Source: Solenopsis invicta (lineage: Eukaryota; Arthropoda; Insecta; Hymenoptera; Formicidae). From it: 64,000 bases of DNA. Of this stretch, positions 11,576 through 21,610 are shown one piece after another; position 1 is the stretch's first letter, and every line of letters begins with the position of its first letter. Made by a program: the position numbers and the translations under genes. The DNA is taken from positions 10,867,375-10,931,374 of the forward strand of contig NC_052666.1 of NCBI RefSeq assembly GCF_016802725.1, written 5' to 3'. The notes below the pieces were generated by a model, which ran no database searches, was not told the DNA's origin, and saw nothing but the letters and a program-made list of their open reading frames with translations.

Positions 11576-13277
11576 TCAATACGGAGTTCTCGGTGAGGCG
11601 TCAGGAGTCTTAACAGGAATATATGCAATTTCTTGCTTCCGATGTGGAGCTTGCTTCAACCAATTTTGACATGCTCTCTTCAGTTTATTAATGTCACAAT
11701 TTTCTTTTTTATTACACATCACAGCACCTGAAATGAAAATTTATATTATCGTGGAATTATTTCTAAAAATATCTGTAATCAACGTGCAGAAGAATATAAA
11801 AATTTACTTTGAATTAGGTCCCACATATGACATTGTTCAAGAGGAATTTTTGATGAATTGGGATCAAGATCTTTAAAATTTATGTTTTTTGCCAAACAGT
11901 TGTACATTAATTTTTTCATCACATTCATCGTTGCTTTTGTTTCATCTGGATCACTTCCATAAAAATATATTTAATCTATAAAAATATAAGAATAAAGGTC
12001 TAAGGATATAATTTAGAAAAAAACAGAATACAGAAAGAGCTACGATCATAATCATAAATAGAATAAATAATACAAAAAAGGTACACCCACGGTCATCGAT
12101 TCTGTCGCTCGGGAAGTTTTCCAAACTGAGAAGTCACCATCTTTCTACATACTCGCAGTTCATGATTAATGTAACGACTATAGCTTATTGGTCGTTATGT
12201 TAATCATAAACTGTATGTAGAAATTTAAGATAGTGACTTCTCAGTTTGGAAAATTTTCTGAGGGACAGAATCGATGACGCTGGATATACTGTGAAATTAA
12301 AAGTATTTTAAAACGTATAATAAGAAAAGAGAGCACAATTTTTTTAAATACTGAGTGTATATATAATCATTATGTATATGTCAATATAATTTACCATAGC
12401 TGACATATTTTCTGGCTCTCTCAAGTATTTCTCAAATTTTCGAAGATCATTTATAGATTGTAGAGGTAAGGCAGGTAAATTATTGGGTCTATTTATTTTT
12501 TTCTCATGAGGCAAAAGGAAAGTCATTAATTTTGTTTGATTTATTATTGATACATCAAGCTTGCTGCTGATTTCGTCCATTCTAAGATATATATTGTTTA
12601 GAATTGTTTTTATATCTTGGTCAAAATCTGTAAATATAATGTACTTTTAGAGAAAGGAAGACCAATTATAGATCGAATATTTATGATATAAAAGTTAATC
12701 AAGATTATTTTTTTGTTAATAATACCTAAATTCACAGAATGTCTTTCTAAAGATGGAAGTGAAGTTTTTTTGTACTCTTTTCTTTTTCTTACAACTTCTG
12801 TAGTACAATCTGAGTTTAATTCTGTGTTAGATGACTCCGTAGACATTAAGTTTTTGGGAGAATCAGGGATGTCAGAAGTTCCTTCTGAATCAAATCTTTG
12901 CTGGAATTTCTTCGTTTGTATTGAATCTGCATCAAACTCATCTGCCAATTCAGATGAGTTACTAGAATAAGATTGTTGTATGATTGAAACATTATTTTGC
13001 CTCTTTCTTGTATCTTGCATTTCCTTTTCTACTGATATTTTAAAAGGAGAAGTCTCTGCTATAATAGATTTCTCAGAAGAGCAAACTTGTTTCGGAATAT
13101 TTGTAGAAGAAAAATGCCCCACGTTGGTCTCTTCAAAATAATTTGAAACCTCTTGAAAATTACTACGAGACGAAGACTTTTTTTGTTTGTTATCACTTCT
13201 TTCTTTTCTTGTATCAAGTTTAGATTTAACTTTTTCAAATACAGCTAAATTCTTAACTTTAGCATTAACGGAATATA
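11576..13277 (-). pseudogene. DUF4806-like protein, broken
   Basis: Read on the minus strand. Exon about 13277-12726 starts in a W/Y-S-V-type motif, then has a long Ser/Lys-rich middle. Exon 12627 to about 12390 carries ALPLQSINDLRKFEKYLREP, typical of the start of DUF4806. Exon about 11985-11808 has a cysteine-poor helical segment, and exon 11726-11576 carries the terminal CQNWLKQAP motif with stop TGA at 11576. Splice signals at 12726, 12627, 11808 and 11726 are canonical, but the 12.39/11.98 junction is out of frame and the N-terminus is lost next to a microsatellite. DUF4806 proteins are multicopy in Hymenoptera and their function is not known to me. Confidence 0.5.
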
Positions 13278-13283
13278 GTCAGA

Positions 13284-13390
13284 CATTCACGCACTCATGC
13301 ATACGCACGCATACGCATGCACACGTACGCATACGCAGCATGCATGCGTGCACACGCATGTATTATACACGCACGGATGCATGCTTGATA
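13284..13390. repeat. Degenerate CATACG/CACGCA microsatellite
   Basis: Repeated cgcatacgca-type hexamers abut the point where the DUF4806-like coding sequence loses its N-terminus. Confidence 0.75.
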
Positions 13391-14190
13391 AAGTGATAAA
13401 GAACAAGCGCGATCTAAATTCAACGTTTTAAGGATATCACCAAAAGTCTAACTTTTTAAAAAAAAGGTTATAAAAACTGTTGTATATCACGATGTTCATA
13501 GTATTTCAAAGGAAAAAATATACTGGGCATTTTTGTCGTGTTTACAGAGTATTAATATAAAAAACTTCTTTATTGTATATACATATAGATAAAGCCAAAA
13601 ATATAATACTTACATGACTGTCCAACTTTATCTTCGCCACAACCGTTCTTGCTAAATGGGAACAATGGGAAGCAACACAACACACGCAACACCAACAACA
13701 CCTTTACGTATCGTAAAACAATCTGCACTAAAATTCCGCTAACATCGGAAAACAAATGATAGGGAGATAGCGCGCGTGTAGGCCGGCTCAGCGCGCTTGC
13801 TCAACGGTCTCGAAGTCCGTTCTTTTAGCTTTGCACATGTAAAAGGTTCAATTGAAAAGAACAGACCTCGAGATGTTGTGTAACGCGCTCACATTTAAAA
13901 AAATATATTTGATGGAATAGCTGCACCAATTTAATAATTGTAAACTACAAAATTGAAAACTGATCATCGATCCCTTATTTAATTTCTTAATATAATTATA
14001 ATTAAATGTATAACTTCATTATTAAATAAAAATATTATATGTATTTACATAAATAATTTATAATGTATCGAAAGTGAACAAGAAAAATAAAATATAATAG
14101 TTAATGAGTTTTATGTTTTACAGTTGACAATTCTTGAATTTAATCGATCGATTAATTAAGTTAACCAGAAATAGTAAGATCAATAATGGA

Positions 14191-14994
14191 CCCCGACCGA
14201 GAAGAAGCGGCCCCCGCCCCCGGAGTTCCACCGGGCGGCGGCGGGGCAGGAGAGCCGTGGCGGTCGACCCCTCGCTCCCCACTATTGCGGAGGAGAGGGA
14301 CGACGGCGACCGCCACAGGAATGATGAAATGGAGCTACCGTCCTCCCCTGCGGCTGCCGGCCCAGCTTTCGGGACGCGCAGCCGTGGGAGGAGGGCAGCT
14401 CGCCATGTAAGTGAGCCCGGCGAGGCAAACCTGACTTAACGGTCCGGGGGAGCGATCGCGCGTCACAATGCGCCATCGCTCCCCCTCTAGCGCCTCGCCG
14501 GGGTGCTGGTGGGGGAGGGGAAGGAACTCCTTCCTACCTCCTCCCCCCCCAACACGGAGAAGAATATGCCGCCGCGCCGGGCTAGTCCGGCGCGTAGGGG
14601 CCCGGGACATCCGGCCGGGGGGCCGGACTCCCGGGCTTTACCCCCGTAAACATCACAAGGGGAAGAGGCGGGGGAGGGCTGGTGTCCCTCTCCCCCGACC
14701 TTAGGCCGGCTTGGCTCACGGCCCTGCCGGGGGACCCGCACCAGGGTGCCCCCCGGCGTGTTGAGTCGGCCTCGGCCGACCTGGTCCGGGGGGTTCCGGA
14801 AGCATGCTGTACGCGTTCCCGGAGTCCCCCCCAGTCAAGGACCTGAGCTGGACACCCGGAGAGGTTTTAGTGGGTATGTCCCCGCCGACACGTTGTCGGC
14901 GGGGAAGAGCCCCACATAACCGCCAGGCCTCCCCCGGGGCCTGGGGTATGCGGTAACGCATTTCCTCTCCGTTAACAAAAAAAAAAAAAAAAGG
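14191..14994 (+). mobile_element. Poly(A)-tailed GC-rich retroposon
   Basis: A very GC-rich 0.8-kb block in AT-rich DNA, ending in a run of about 17 A and GGG. It is flanked by the 13-bp direct repeat gatcaataatgga at 14178-14190 and 14995-15007. These are hallmarks of target-primed retroposition. Its first 220 bp hold a short frame resembling a LINE ORF1 N-terminus, and the rest looks like 3' UTR, so it may be an internally deleted LINE or a SINE-like derivative. No RNA polymerase III promoter boxes were recognised. Confidence 0.75.
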
Positions 14995-15221
14995 GATCAA
15001 TAATGGAATTTCTATAAGAATGCTTTTACAGAAATTTAATTTTGGCAGTATTAATTTAGTCAGTAATTAATTTTACTTATTTTGAGTATTATGTACAAAA
15101 ATACAAATAACATTGCTTTCAAGCATTTTCGAGAAAATCGCAATTAAAAAGTTTTGGGCATTTTATGAATAAGTCTTGCAAGAAATATGATTTGGACGAC
15201 AATAGAGATGATAAGTTGAAA

Positions 15222-15340
15222 AGACGTCTATTCGACGCCAATGTCATTGATGGTTGATATTAAGGCGATGCTAAACGTCTAGCATCGCCTTAATATCAAC
15301 CATCAACGACATTGACGTCGAATAAACGTCTTTTCAACCT
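15222..15340. repeat. Long hairpin at the right end of the TA-flanked transposon
   Basis: aagacg...gatgctaaacgtc and tagcatcgcc...cgtctt form a nearly perfect inverted repeat of about 55 bp per arm centred near 15278. It is the right-end counterpart of the left-end ACGTC array. Confidence 0.75.
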
Positions 15341-15540
15341 GTCATTTCTCACTGGGTAATTTCAAAGTTATTTTTACTAAGTTTATAATAAACAGGAATT
15401 CTATATGATATGCTTGAAATATTATGTGCTTTAATATGTACCTAACAATTAATAATTGTTTTATTAATTTTGATTTGTTTCCGATATAACCACAAACTTT
15501 AGAATAGATTAATTAATTTCTACAAACAAAAATTTAAACG

Positions 15541-15961
15541 TGTTTGGGAACAGCGTAATACGCGAACGCGAGTCACCCGCTACATGCGAGCGATCGATAT
15601 CGATCCTTTATCACGCGAGGGCACCACCTTACGACGGTGTCCTGCGCAAGCCCCCTCTGGGCGTCCGGGAGCGCTCGAGCGGAAGCAGGCGTTTTTACCT
15701 CTCAGATAGAGATTCGCAAGACTCCTAATCGTACGGCCATGACTGCCGGTTAATTAAATCTCTAATCTCATTTTTAAACTCACACGACCGTGTCTGTCGG
15801 TGTACCAAGTATCTCAGAGTACTTCCTTTAAAACTGTGCCTGTAGTGTCTAAGTGGCATTAAAGCAATTTGTTAACTTTAACGGTTTGTGTATTTCATTG
15901 CTCCGATTCTCACAGTCCAAAATCCTTCAATTACGCGACGATTAAGTGCGCACTCCTAACA
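15541..15961. mobile_element. Solo LTR (421 bp), 5-bp target duplication
   Basis: The insert starts TGTTTGGGAA and ends CTCCTAACA, and is flanked by aaacg at 15536-15540 and 15962-15966. It interrupts a foldback arm whose uninterrupted partner lies near 9845-9880, which confirms the insertion. The 5-bp duplication suits BEL/Pao or Gypsy. No internal region remains, so it arose by LTR-LTR recombination. Confidence 0.85.
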
Positions 15962-16239
15962 AAACGAAATCCAGTGTTTAGACAAAAAAAATTACAATGA
16001 ATCTAAATTAAAATCATTATTTTTAACTTTATCTTTGATTTTTTGTGTTATTATTTAAAAAAATAAAGAGACTTACTTTTCAAGCATGCTTCTCGGTCTC
16101 CACGCTTTCGTCATCAATCGGATTACATTTGAGACAGCAATCGTCAATCCGATTAGCCTAGAGAAATTTTCTATACCTACGTTGAGTACCATTGTTCAAT
16201 CCAATCCGAGATCCGATTAGTTATCGTAAACACCCCGGG

Positions 16240-16886
16240 TAAGGGAACAATGAAACAGGAGTGATAGTAGGGTTGGGGCGACATTTGGAGGTTAGACGGG
16301 AGAGCAGATATAAAGAGTAGAAAGAAAACAAAAAAGAGGGAGGGTAGCGACATCGGGCGGTAGAAGTGAGAAGCATAGCAGGAGAGAGTAAGTGCAGTTG
16401 CGGGAAATTTTGAATTGGAGTAACTTTTAAGTAACCGATATATCTTAATATAGAATTTTGTATTTTTACATTTTTACATTTGCTACATCTATATAATAAT
16501 TTTACAAATAAGCTAAAAAAAATAATATTAATTTTGATTAAATTGTTTTCTTAAATTAAAAAGTGTGATCATCGTAAATATAAAAAGAGTCATATTTTCT
16601 AGTAAATATTTTCTGCAGAAATAGATTACTTAATTAAAAAATTTTTTCATTTACATTTTATTTACATAAATATAATAAATAAATAAATATTTCAAAAATT
16701 TTTAATCCAACTGCAAGTAAATAGACTCTTGAATAGGGAAAGTTGGCAGGTTGGCAGGTTAGAAAAAAGATGAGATGGAGGAAGGAAAGGAAGGAGGGAA
16801 GGAGAGGGAAAGGATAGTAAAGGAGGGGAAAGGGGAGGAGAAGAGAAAGGTGGGAAGGCCGAGCAAAGCAGAAGAGATGAGAGGTA
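16240..16886 (+). mobile_element. LINE family B fragment (middle part)
   Basis: Purine-rich sequence on both ends (16240-16430 and 16740-16886) with an AT-rich stretch between them. It appears to continue the LINE segment that breaks off at 9593 and to resume at 18392 after another insertion. No intact frame. The AT-rich middle could be an additional insertion that I cannot delimit. Confidence 0.4.
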
Positions 16887-16888
16887 TA

Positions 16889-17392
16889 CAGGGTGATTCA
16901 AAATAACCTATTAGTCGCGAAGCTGGCATATTCGTAATCGAATTCTGAGACGATTTTTCCTTTTGCAAAAATTTGTCCGGAGCTTAGTTTTCAAGTTACA
17001 ATAAGAATTAGTTAGCGTATGACGGCCACGGGTCAGGTACAAGTGGTAGACAGGGGCGGCGCGACTCACTGTTACACGCGGGTGTTTCCGTAGGACACCT
17101 CCTGTGCTCAAATGACTGACAAAAGTACATGGACAGCACATTTCTATTTAAACTTTATTTCTCTCTCTCTTTCTCTCTCTCTCTCTGTCACTTTAATTAT
17201 GCTACATTTAACTTGTCAAATTTCGATCTGTCATCCGGCCGTCAAATATCGGGATGACCGTAAAATCTTCAAGTAAGTTTACATTATTATAATAAATGTA
17301 CGCCCGAGAATAATAAAATTTAATACAAATTAGATTACTTAAATGTGCACTTGCAAGTTAAAAGTAGCACTTTTAAAACGCACAAAAAGGAA

Positions 17393-17439
<47 letters not shown>

Positions 17440-18389
17440 GGAAGAAGGGGGCTTTAAACAAGTTTAAGCACGTTCACTCACGTACACGGCAATCAGCTTA
17501 TTGTTTCCACGATGCGACAGTTCAATTTAAATTTGTCCTTTATCCATATCTATCCCTCGAAGTTGTTTCATATTTTACCACATTTACACTATTTACTCTG
17601 CACTTGATCGATAAACGCGGAACTACGCGACGAACCGATCGATCAACTTTATTAATTACTACTCTAATCACTACAATAATTCGATGCGTTAAAATTACTC
17701 GAAGAAACACGTGTTTACGTTACAATCACACAATACGTGTTCAATCGACGATATGAAGCAGTCGACTGGATGTTATTGGTTATGTTGTTATAAGAGTGTC
17801 GAACGATTGGTTAAAGCCATAAGTCAAAACGCGGCAATTTAAAATACGTGCTTAAACTTGTTCAAAGCTCCCCCCGTCTCTCTCTCTCTTCTTTCTATCC
17901 CTTTTTGTGCGTTTTAAAAGTGCTACTTTTAACTTGCAAGTGCACATTTAAGTAATCTAATTTGCATTAATTTTTATTATTCGCGGCCGTACATTTATTA
18001 TAATAATGTAAACTTACTTGAAGATTTCACGGTTATCCCGATATTTGACGGCCGGATAACAGATCAAAATTTGACAAGTTAAATGTAGCATAATTAAAGT
18101 GACAGAAAGAGAGAGAGAGAGAGAGAGAAAGTTTAAATAGGAATGTGCTGTCCATGTACTTTTGTCAGTCATTTGAGCACAGGAGGTGCCCCACGGAAAC
18201 ACCCACGTGTAACAGTGAGTCGCGCCGCCCCTGTCTACCACTTGTACCTGACCCGTCATACGCTAACTAATTCTTATTGTAACTTGAAAACTAAGCTCCG
18301 GACAAATTTTTGCAAAAGGAAAAATCGTCTCAGAATTCGATTACGAATATGCCAGCTTCGGGACCAATAGGTTATTTTGAATCACCCTG
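16889..18389. mobile_element. Foldback MITE, CAGGGTGATTC termini, TA duplication
   Basis: Ends cagggtgattcaaaataacc and its reverse complement are flanked by TA at 16887-16888 and 18390-18391. Arms of about 550-600 bp (16889 to about 17485 and about 17845 to 18389) pair closely, including inverted CT/GA microsatellites near 17160, 17400, 17880 and 18110. The centre (17490-17840) is unique. No transposase is encoded. TA duplication and termini fit a Tc1/mariner-mobilised non-autonomous element. Confidence 0.85.
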
Positions 18390-18492
18390 TAGAGTATATA
18401 GTCTGTCGCTAATAGATGCGTTTAAGAGAGGAGAGAAAAGGAAGGAGACAGATGCATTATAGGCAGATATCTTTAAGAAAAGTATAAAGGTA

Positions 18493-18990
18493 TTGAGATC
18501 GCCGGAAAAACAGCTGGAAAAGCAGCCGGAAAAGCAAGAAGAAAGGGGATTGAGTGAAATATTAAGGGAGGTAAGGGAGGGTTTTAAGGAAATTAAAGCG
18601 GAATTAAGAGAGGTGAAGGAGGAGAAAGCAGAGATAAGGGAATGGATGGAAGATATGAGGAAAAGATTAGACAGTTTAGAAAAAAGAGTAGAAGAGATCA
18701 AGAAAAGTAGGGGGCGGAAAAAGAAAAAGAAAGGGAAGGAGAAAAAAAAAGGAGAAAAAGGTAAAGCAGATAGAGAGAAGGAGAAAGGGAGAAATGAAGG
18801 AATTAGAAGAAAGGATGAAGAGAATAGAGTTAGAGGGAAAAAAGAGAAAAAGGGAAGAGAGAAAGAGAAATATAATCATAAAAGGAGTGAAAGCAAAGGA
18901 GAAAGGGATAAAGGGGTTAAGAAAAGAGATAGAAGAGATAATAGGGGTGACGGGGGCAACAGCGAGAGTGGAAAGGATAAGTGCTACAAC
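18493..18990 (+). pseudogene. LINE family B ORF1 (coiled-coil protein), frameshifted and truncated
   Basis: Starts MRSPEKQLEKQ; residues 15-75 form a strong coiled coil with heptads of E/K/L, then a lysine-rich tract. Near 18770 the frame shifts, and the other frame continues with a second helix, RKRNIIIKGVKAKE, and GVTGATARVERIS, an RRM-like pattern seen in ORF1 proteins of coiled-coil LINEs. Such proteins trimerise and coat element RNA. The sequence is cut off near 18990 by Gypsy-like DNA. Confidence 0.6.
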
Positions 18991-21490
18991 ACACATACAC
19001 AGTCAGATACTCTCTCTCTTCCTCAGTCAGACGCACGACCTTACCGACGGGGTTTCGCCGCGTTGACACATGTACAACAAGAAGGAGGAAATAAACACAC
19101 GTTATAATATAGTATCTGCTCGCTTTTCACTGTGTTAAACATTAGCACCGGCTCCGCAGTTACTTCAGTAACTGCGACGAGGAAGTCAAATTCACGTGTA
19201 TTTTCAATAAGAAATTCAATAATTAAGTATCTTTTAAAACCATCCGTTAACATAACCTCAAAATAGATAGGAACATCCAAGCGCTTATCGAGGCATTGCA
19301 ACAAAAATGAGCAGCCGCAGATGCTCGCCAAGCAAAAGCGGAAGCTCGCATCAAACAATTGGTAACATTACTAGCAGGTCGCGCCGATGCAATTACCAGC
19401 ACAGCAACGGCAATCAAAGATCTCTCCGATGCATTGAAAGATTTTGTATATGAACCCGAAAGCAATCTCACATTCGAGTCATGGTATGATCGCTACTCTG
19501 CCACGCTCGCCAACGAAACGGGCCTCAGTAATGCACAGGAGATTCAGCTGTTAATAAGAAAATTCTAGCAAGCAGACTACCAGCGTTTCGCTGACTCAAT
19601 CTTGCCGCAAAAGCCGACAGAACTCGAACTACCCGATGTGGTTAAGCGTCTCACTCGCATGTTTGGCTTTAAAGAAACAAAATTCGTTTTCCGACACAAG
19701 TGTTTTGGTCTAACAAAGGTGGACTCCGAGGACTTCGCAACTTTTGCCACGCAAATTAACAAGCATGCTGAGAAGTTCGACATCGAAAACTGCACGGCCG
19801 ACGACTTCAAGGTATTGCTTTTCATCAGCGGCCTCAAGAGCCCTCAGGACTCTCTGATTCTCAAAAAACTCCTTACAAAGATTGACAACCAATACGTAAA
19901 GATTGAGGCATCAACCGCAGCGGAAGTCTCATCAATTACCAAACTCAATCTGCAGATTCTCGTCAACGAAGCTGAACGCCTTATCTGTCTCAAAAAAGAC
20001 AAGGGCGTCGTCGGAGAACCATTACAAAGCTGTAAAGTCAAAGCGATCCAAGTAAAAAAGTCATGGAACAAGCTGAAAAATCAAGAATCCGGTCGTACAT
20101 CACCGACCCCAAGCACTTCGAGCTCCAAACCATCAAAAGGATCGCGAACACCTCGACGGCCATGCCCATATTGTGCGGGTAACCATTTCGTAATCGACTG
20201 CGATTTCACTTACAAAATTTGCAAGGACTGTAAGCAAATGGGTCACAAATCGGGATTCTGTTCCAGCGCAGCCGAGTTCAAGGAGAAGCGAAAGGCCAAC
20301 CGTGAGCGTCGTAGCTCAGATCCAGGGCGAGTCAATCAAGTCAAAGATGTCGAAACATCACCCAAAACTGAACGTAAGTTTGTCCTCATTCAAATCAATA
20401 GCGCTAAGGTTAAGCTTCAACTTAACTGTGCATCGGATATCACAGTCATCTCACATAATAACAGGAAAAAATTGGGCACGCCTCAGCTCAAACCCTGCAA
20501 CAGTCAATCAACCAATGCATCGGGTCACACTATCGACATCTGGGGATACTTGATACTACTGAATGCAATCTCAAGCTCAACGGCCGAGTGGCTTTCGGAA
20601 AATGCTACGTATCTGCTCGACTCAACCTATTGGGCATAAATTTCTTCCGGCCGCTTGGATTGTGGGACATCCCAATTTCTGCACTGGCCTGCAACAGCAT
20701 TAACACCAACACCGAACACAATTTAGCAGCACAAGTCAAGACGAGATTCCCGCAACTGTTCACTGGCAGACTTGGTAAGTGTACCAAAATGCAGATCTCT
20801 CTCACCCTCAAACAGGGAGCCAAACCGGTGTTTCGCAAAGCACGACCAGTACTATTCGCTGCAGCACCAGTGATCGCCGCCGAACTCGAACGCCTCCAAC
20901 ACTTGGGTGTCATCAGCCCTGTCAATTTTTCCCAATCGGCTGCACCAATTGTTGCCGTCAAGAAGCGCAACGGCAAAATTCGCATTTGCGGTAATTACTC
21001 GACGAGCCTCAACGACATTCTCGAGCCGAACCAATATCCACTTCCGACTCCAGAGTCAATCTTTGCCACACTGGCCGGCAAAAAACTCTTCAGTAAAATC
21101 GATCTTTCGAATGCTTTTCTCCAGTGTGAGCTTGACGACGACGCAAAAAAACTGCTCACCATTAACACACTGTGGTCTTTTCACCGTCAATCGTTTGCAA
21201 CCGGGAGTGAAAACAGCTCCGGGCAGTTTCCAACAACTAATGGACGTCATGCTCTCTGGACTGAACGGCGCCTTCGCCTACATGGAAATGGTATTTCGCC
21301 GCATTCGAGATTATGGTCTCAAGCTCAGTATTGAGAAATGTTCATTCGCTTGCACTTCGATTCTGTTCTGCGGATACATTGTTGATGCAAAAAAATTCAC
21401 CCCAGATCCTGACAACATCGAGACAATTAAGAATTTGCCCCGACCAAGCGACGTTCACTCAACACGAGTATTTCTTGGCGCTATCAACTA
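18991..21490 (+). mobile_element. Truncated Gypsy-type LTR retrotransposon
   Basis: Probable LTR tail with AATAAA (near 19090) ending about ttaaaca at 19139, then gag-pol remnants to 21490, where a mariner element begins. Only the 5' half survives: RNase H, integrase and 3' LTR are missing. The left boundary is approximate. Confidence 0.6.
19310..21490 (+). pseudogene. Gypsy gag-pol remnant
   Basis: Gag part 19359-20300 carries early stops (near 19308 and at 19568) and ends in two cysteine/histidine knuckles (CPYCAGNHFVIDC and CKDCKQMGHKSGFC). A degenerate protease follows (about 20370-20640). Reverse transcriptase 20800-21490 is split over two frames: PVFRKARPV and the FSKIDLSNAF box in one, GVKTAPGSFQQLMD in the other. 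Sequence passes directly from GAFAYM to EMVFRRIRDYG, so the YxDD catalytic box has been deleted. The element cannot move by itself. Layout resembles insect Gypsy elements of the K02A2.6-like type. Confidence 0.75.
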
Positions 21491-21610
21491 TTAGGAGTAT
21501 AAATAAGTTTCCGCCGTTTCACAAGAAATGGCGCCACTAGTATGTTATGGTTGAAATTGTCTGTTGTAAAACGTTATATTGTAAGGTTGGACATCTGGCA
21601 ACAACATAAC

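Larger units (their letters stand above)
10603..15356. mobile_element. DNA transposon with CCCAGTGAG termini and TA duplication
   Basis: Termini cccagtgagaaatgacagg and the exact reverse complement flank 4.75 kb. TA is duplicated at 10601-10602 and 15357-15358; the intact opposite arm of the host foldback element (near 10060) shows the empty site with a single TA. The left subterminal region is an array of GACGTC-type motifs, the right a long hairpin. The only recognisable gene is a DUF4806-like remnant on the minus strand; no transposase was found. TA duplication fits Tc1/mariner, ISL2EU or other TA-targeting groups, and I cannot assign a superfamily. Confidence 0.75.
9594..16239. mobile_element. 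Foldback (long inverted repeat) element carrying nested insertions
   Basis: The ends read cccgggggtgtttacgataa and its reverse complement. The left arm 9594 to about 10320 pairs with 10325-10602 plus 15359-16239. Without its inserts the element is an almost perfect palindrome of about 1.5 kb with no coding capacity. Two insertions split the right arm: a DNA transposon at 10603-15356 and a solo LTR at 15541-15961. Because arms on both sides are still recognisably paired, the order of events is clear: foldback first, then the inserts. It lies inside a LINE B fragment. The target duplication is unclear. Confidence 0.8.

Noticed and set aside
9584..16249. 8-bp target duplication taagggaa for the foldback element
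   Set aside because: Accepting it leaves three unpaired bases at the left end only, so the ends would not be symmetric; the duplication remains undecided.
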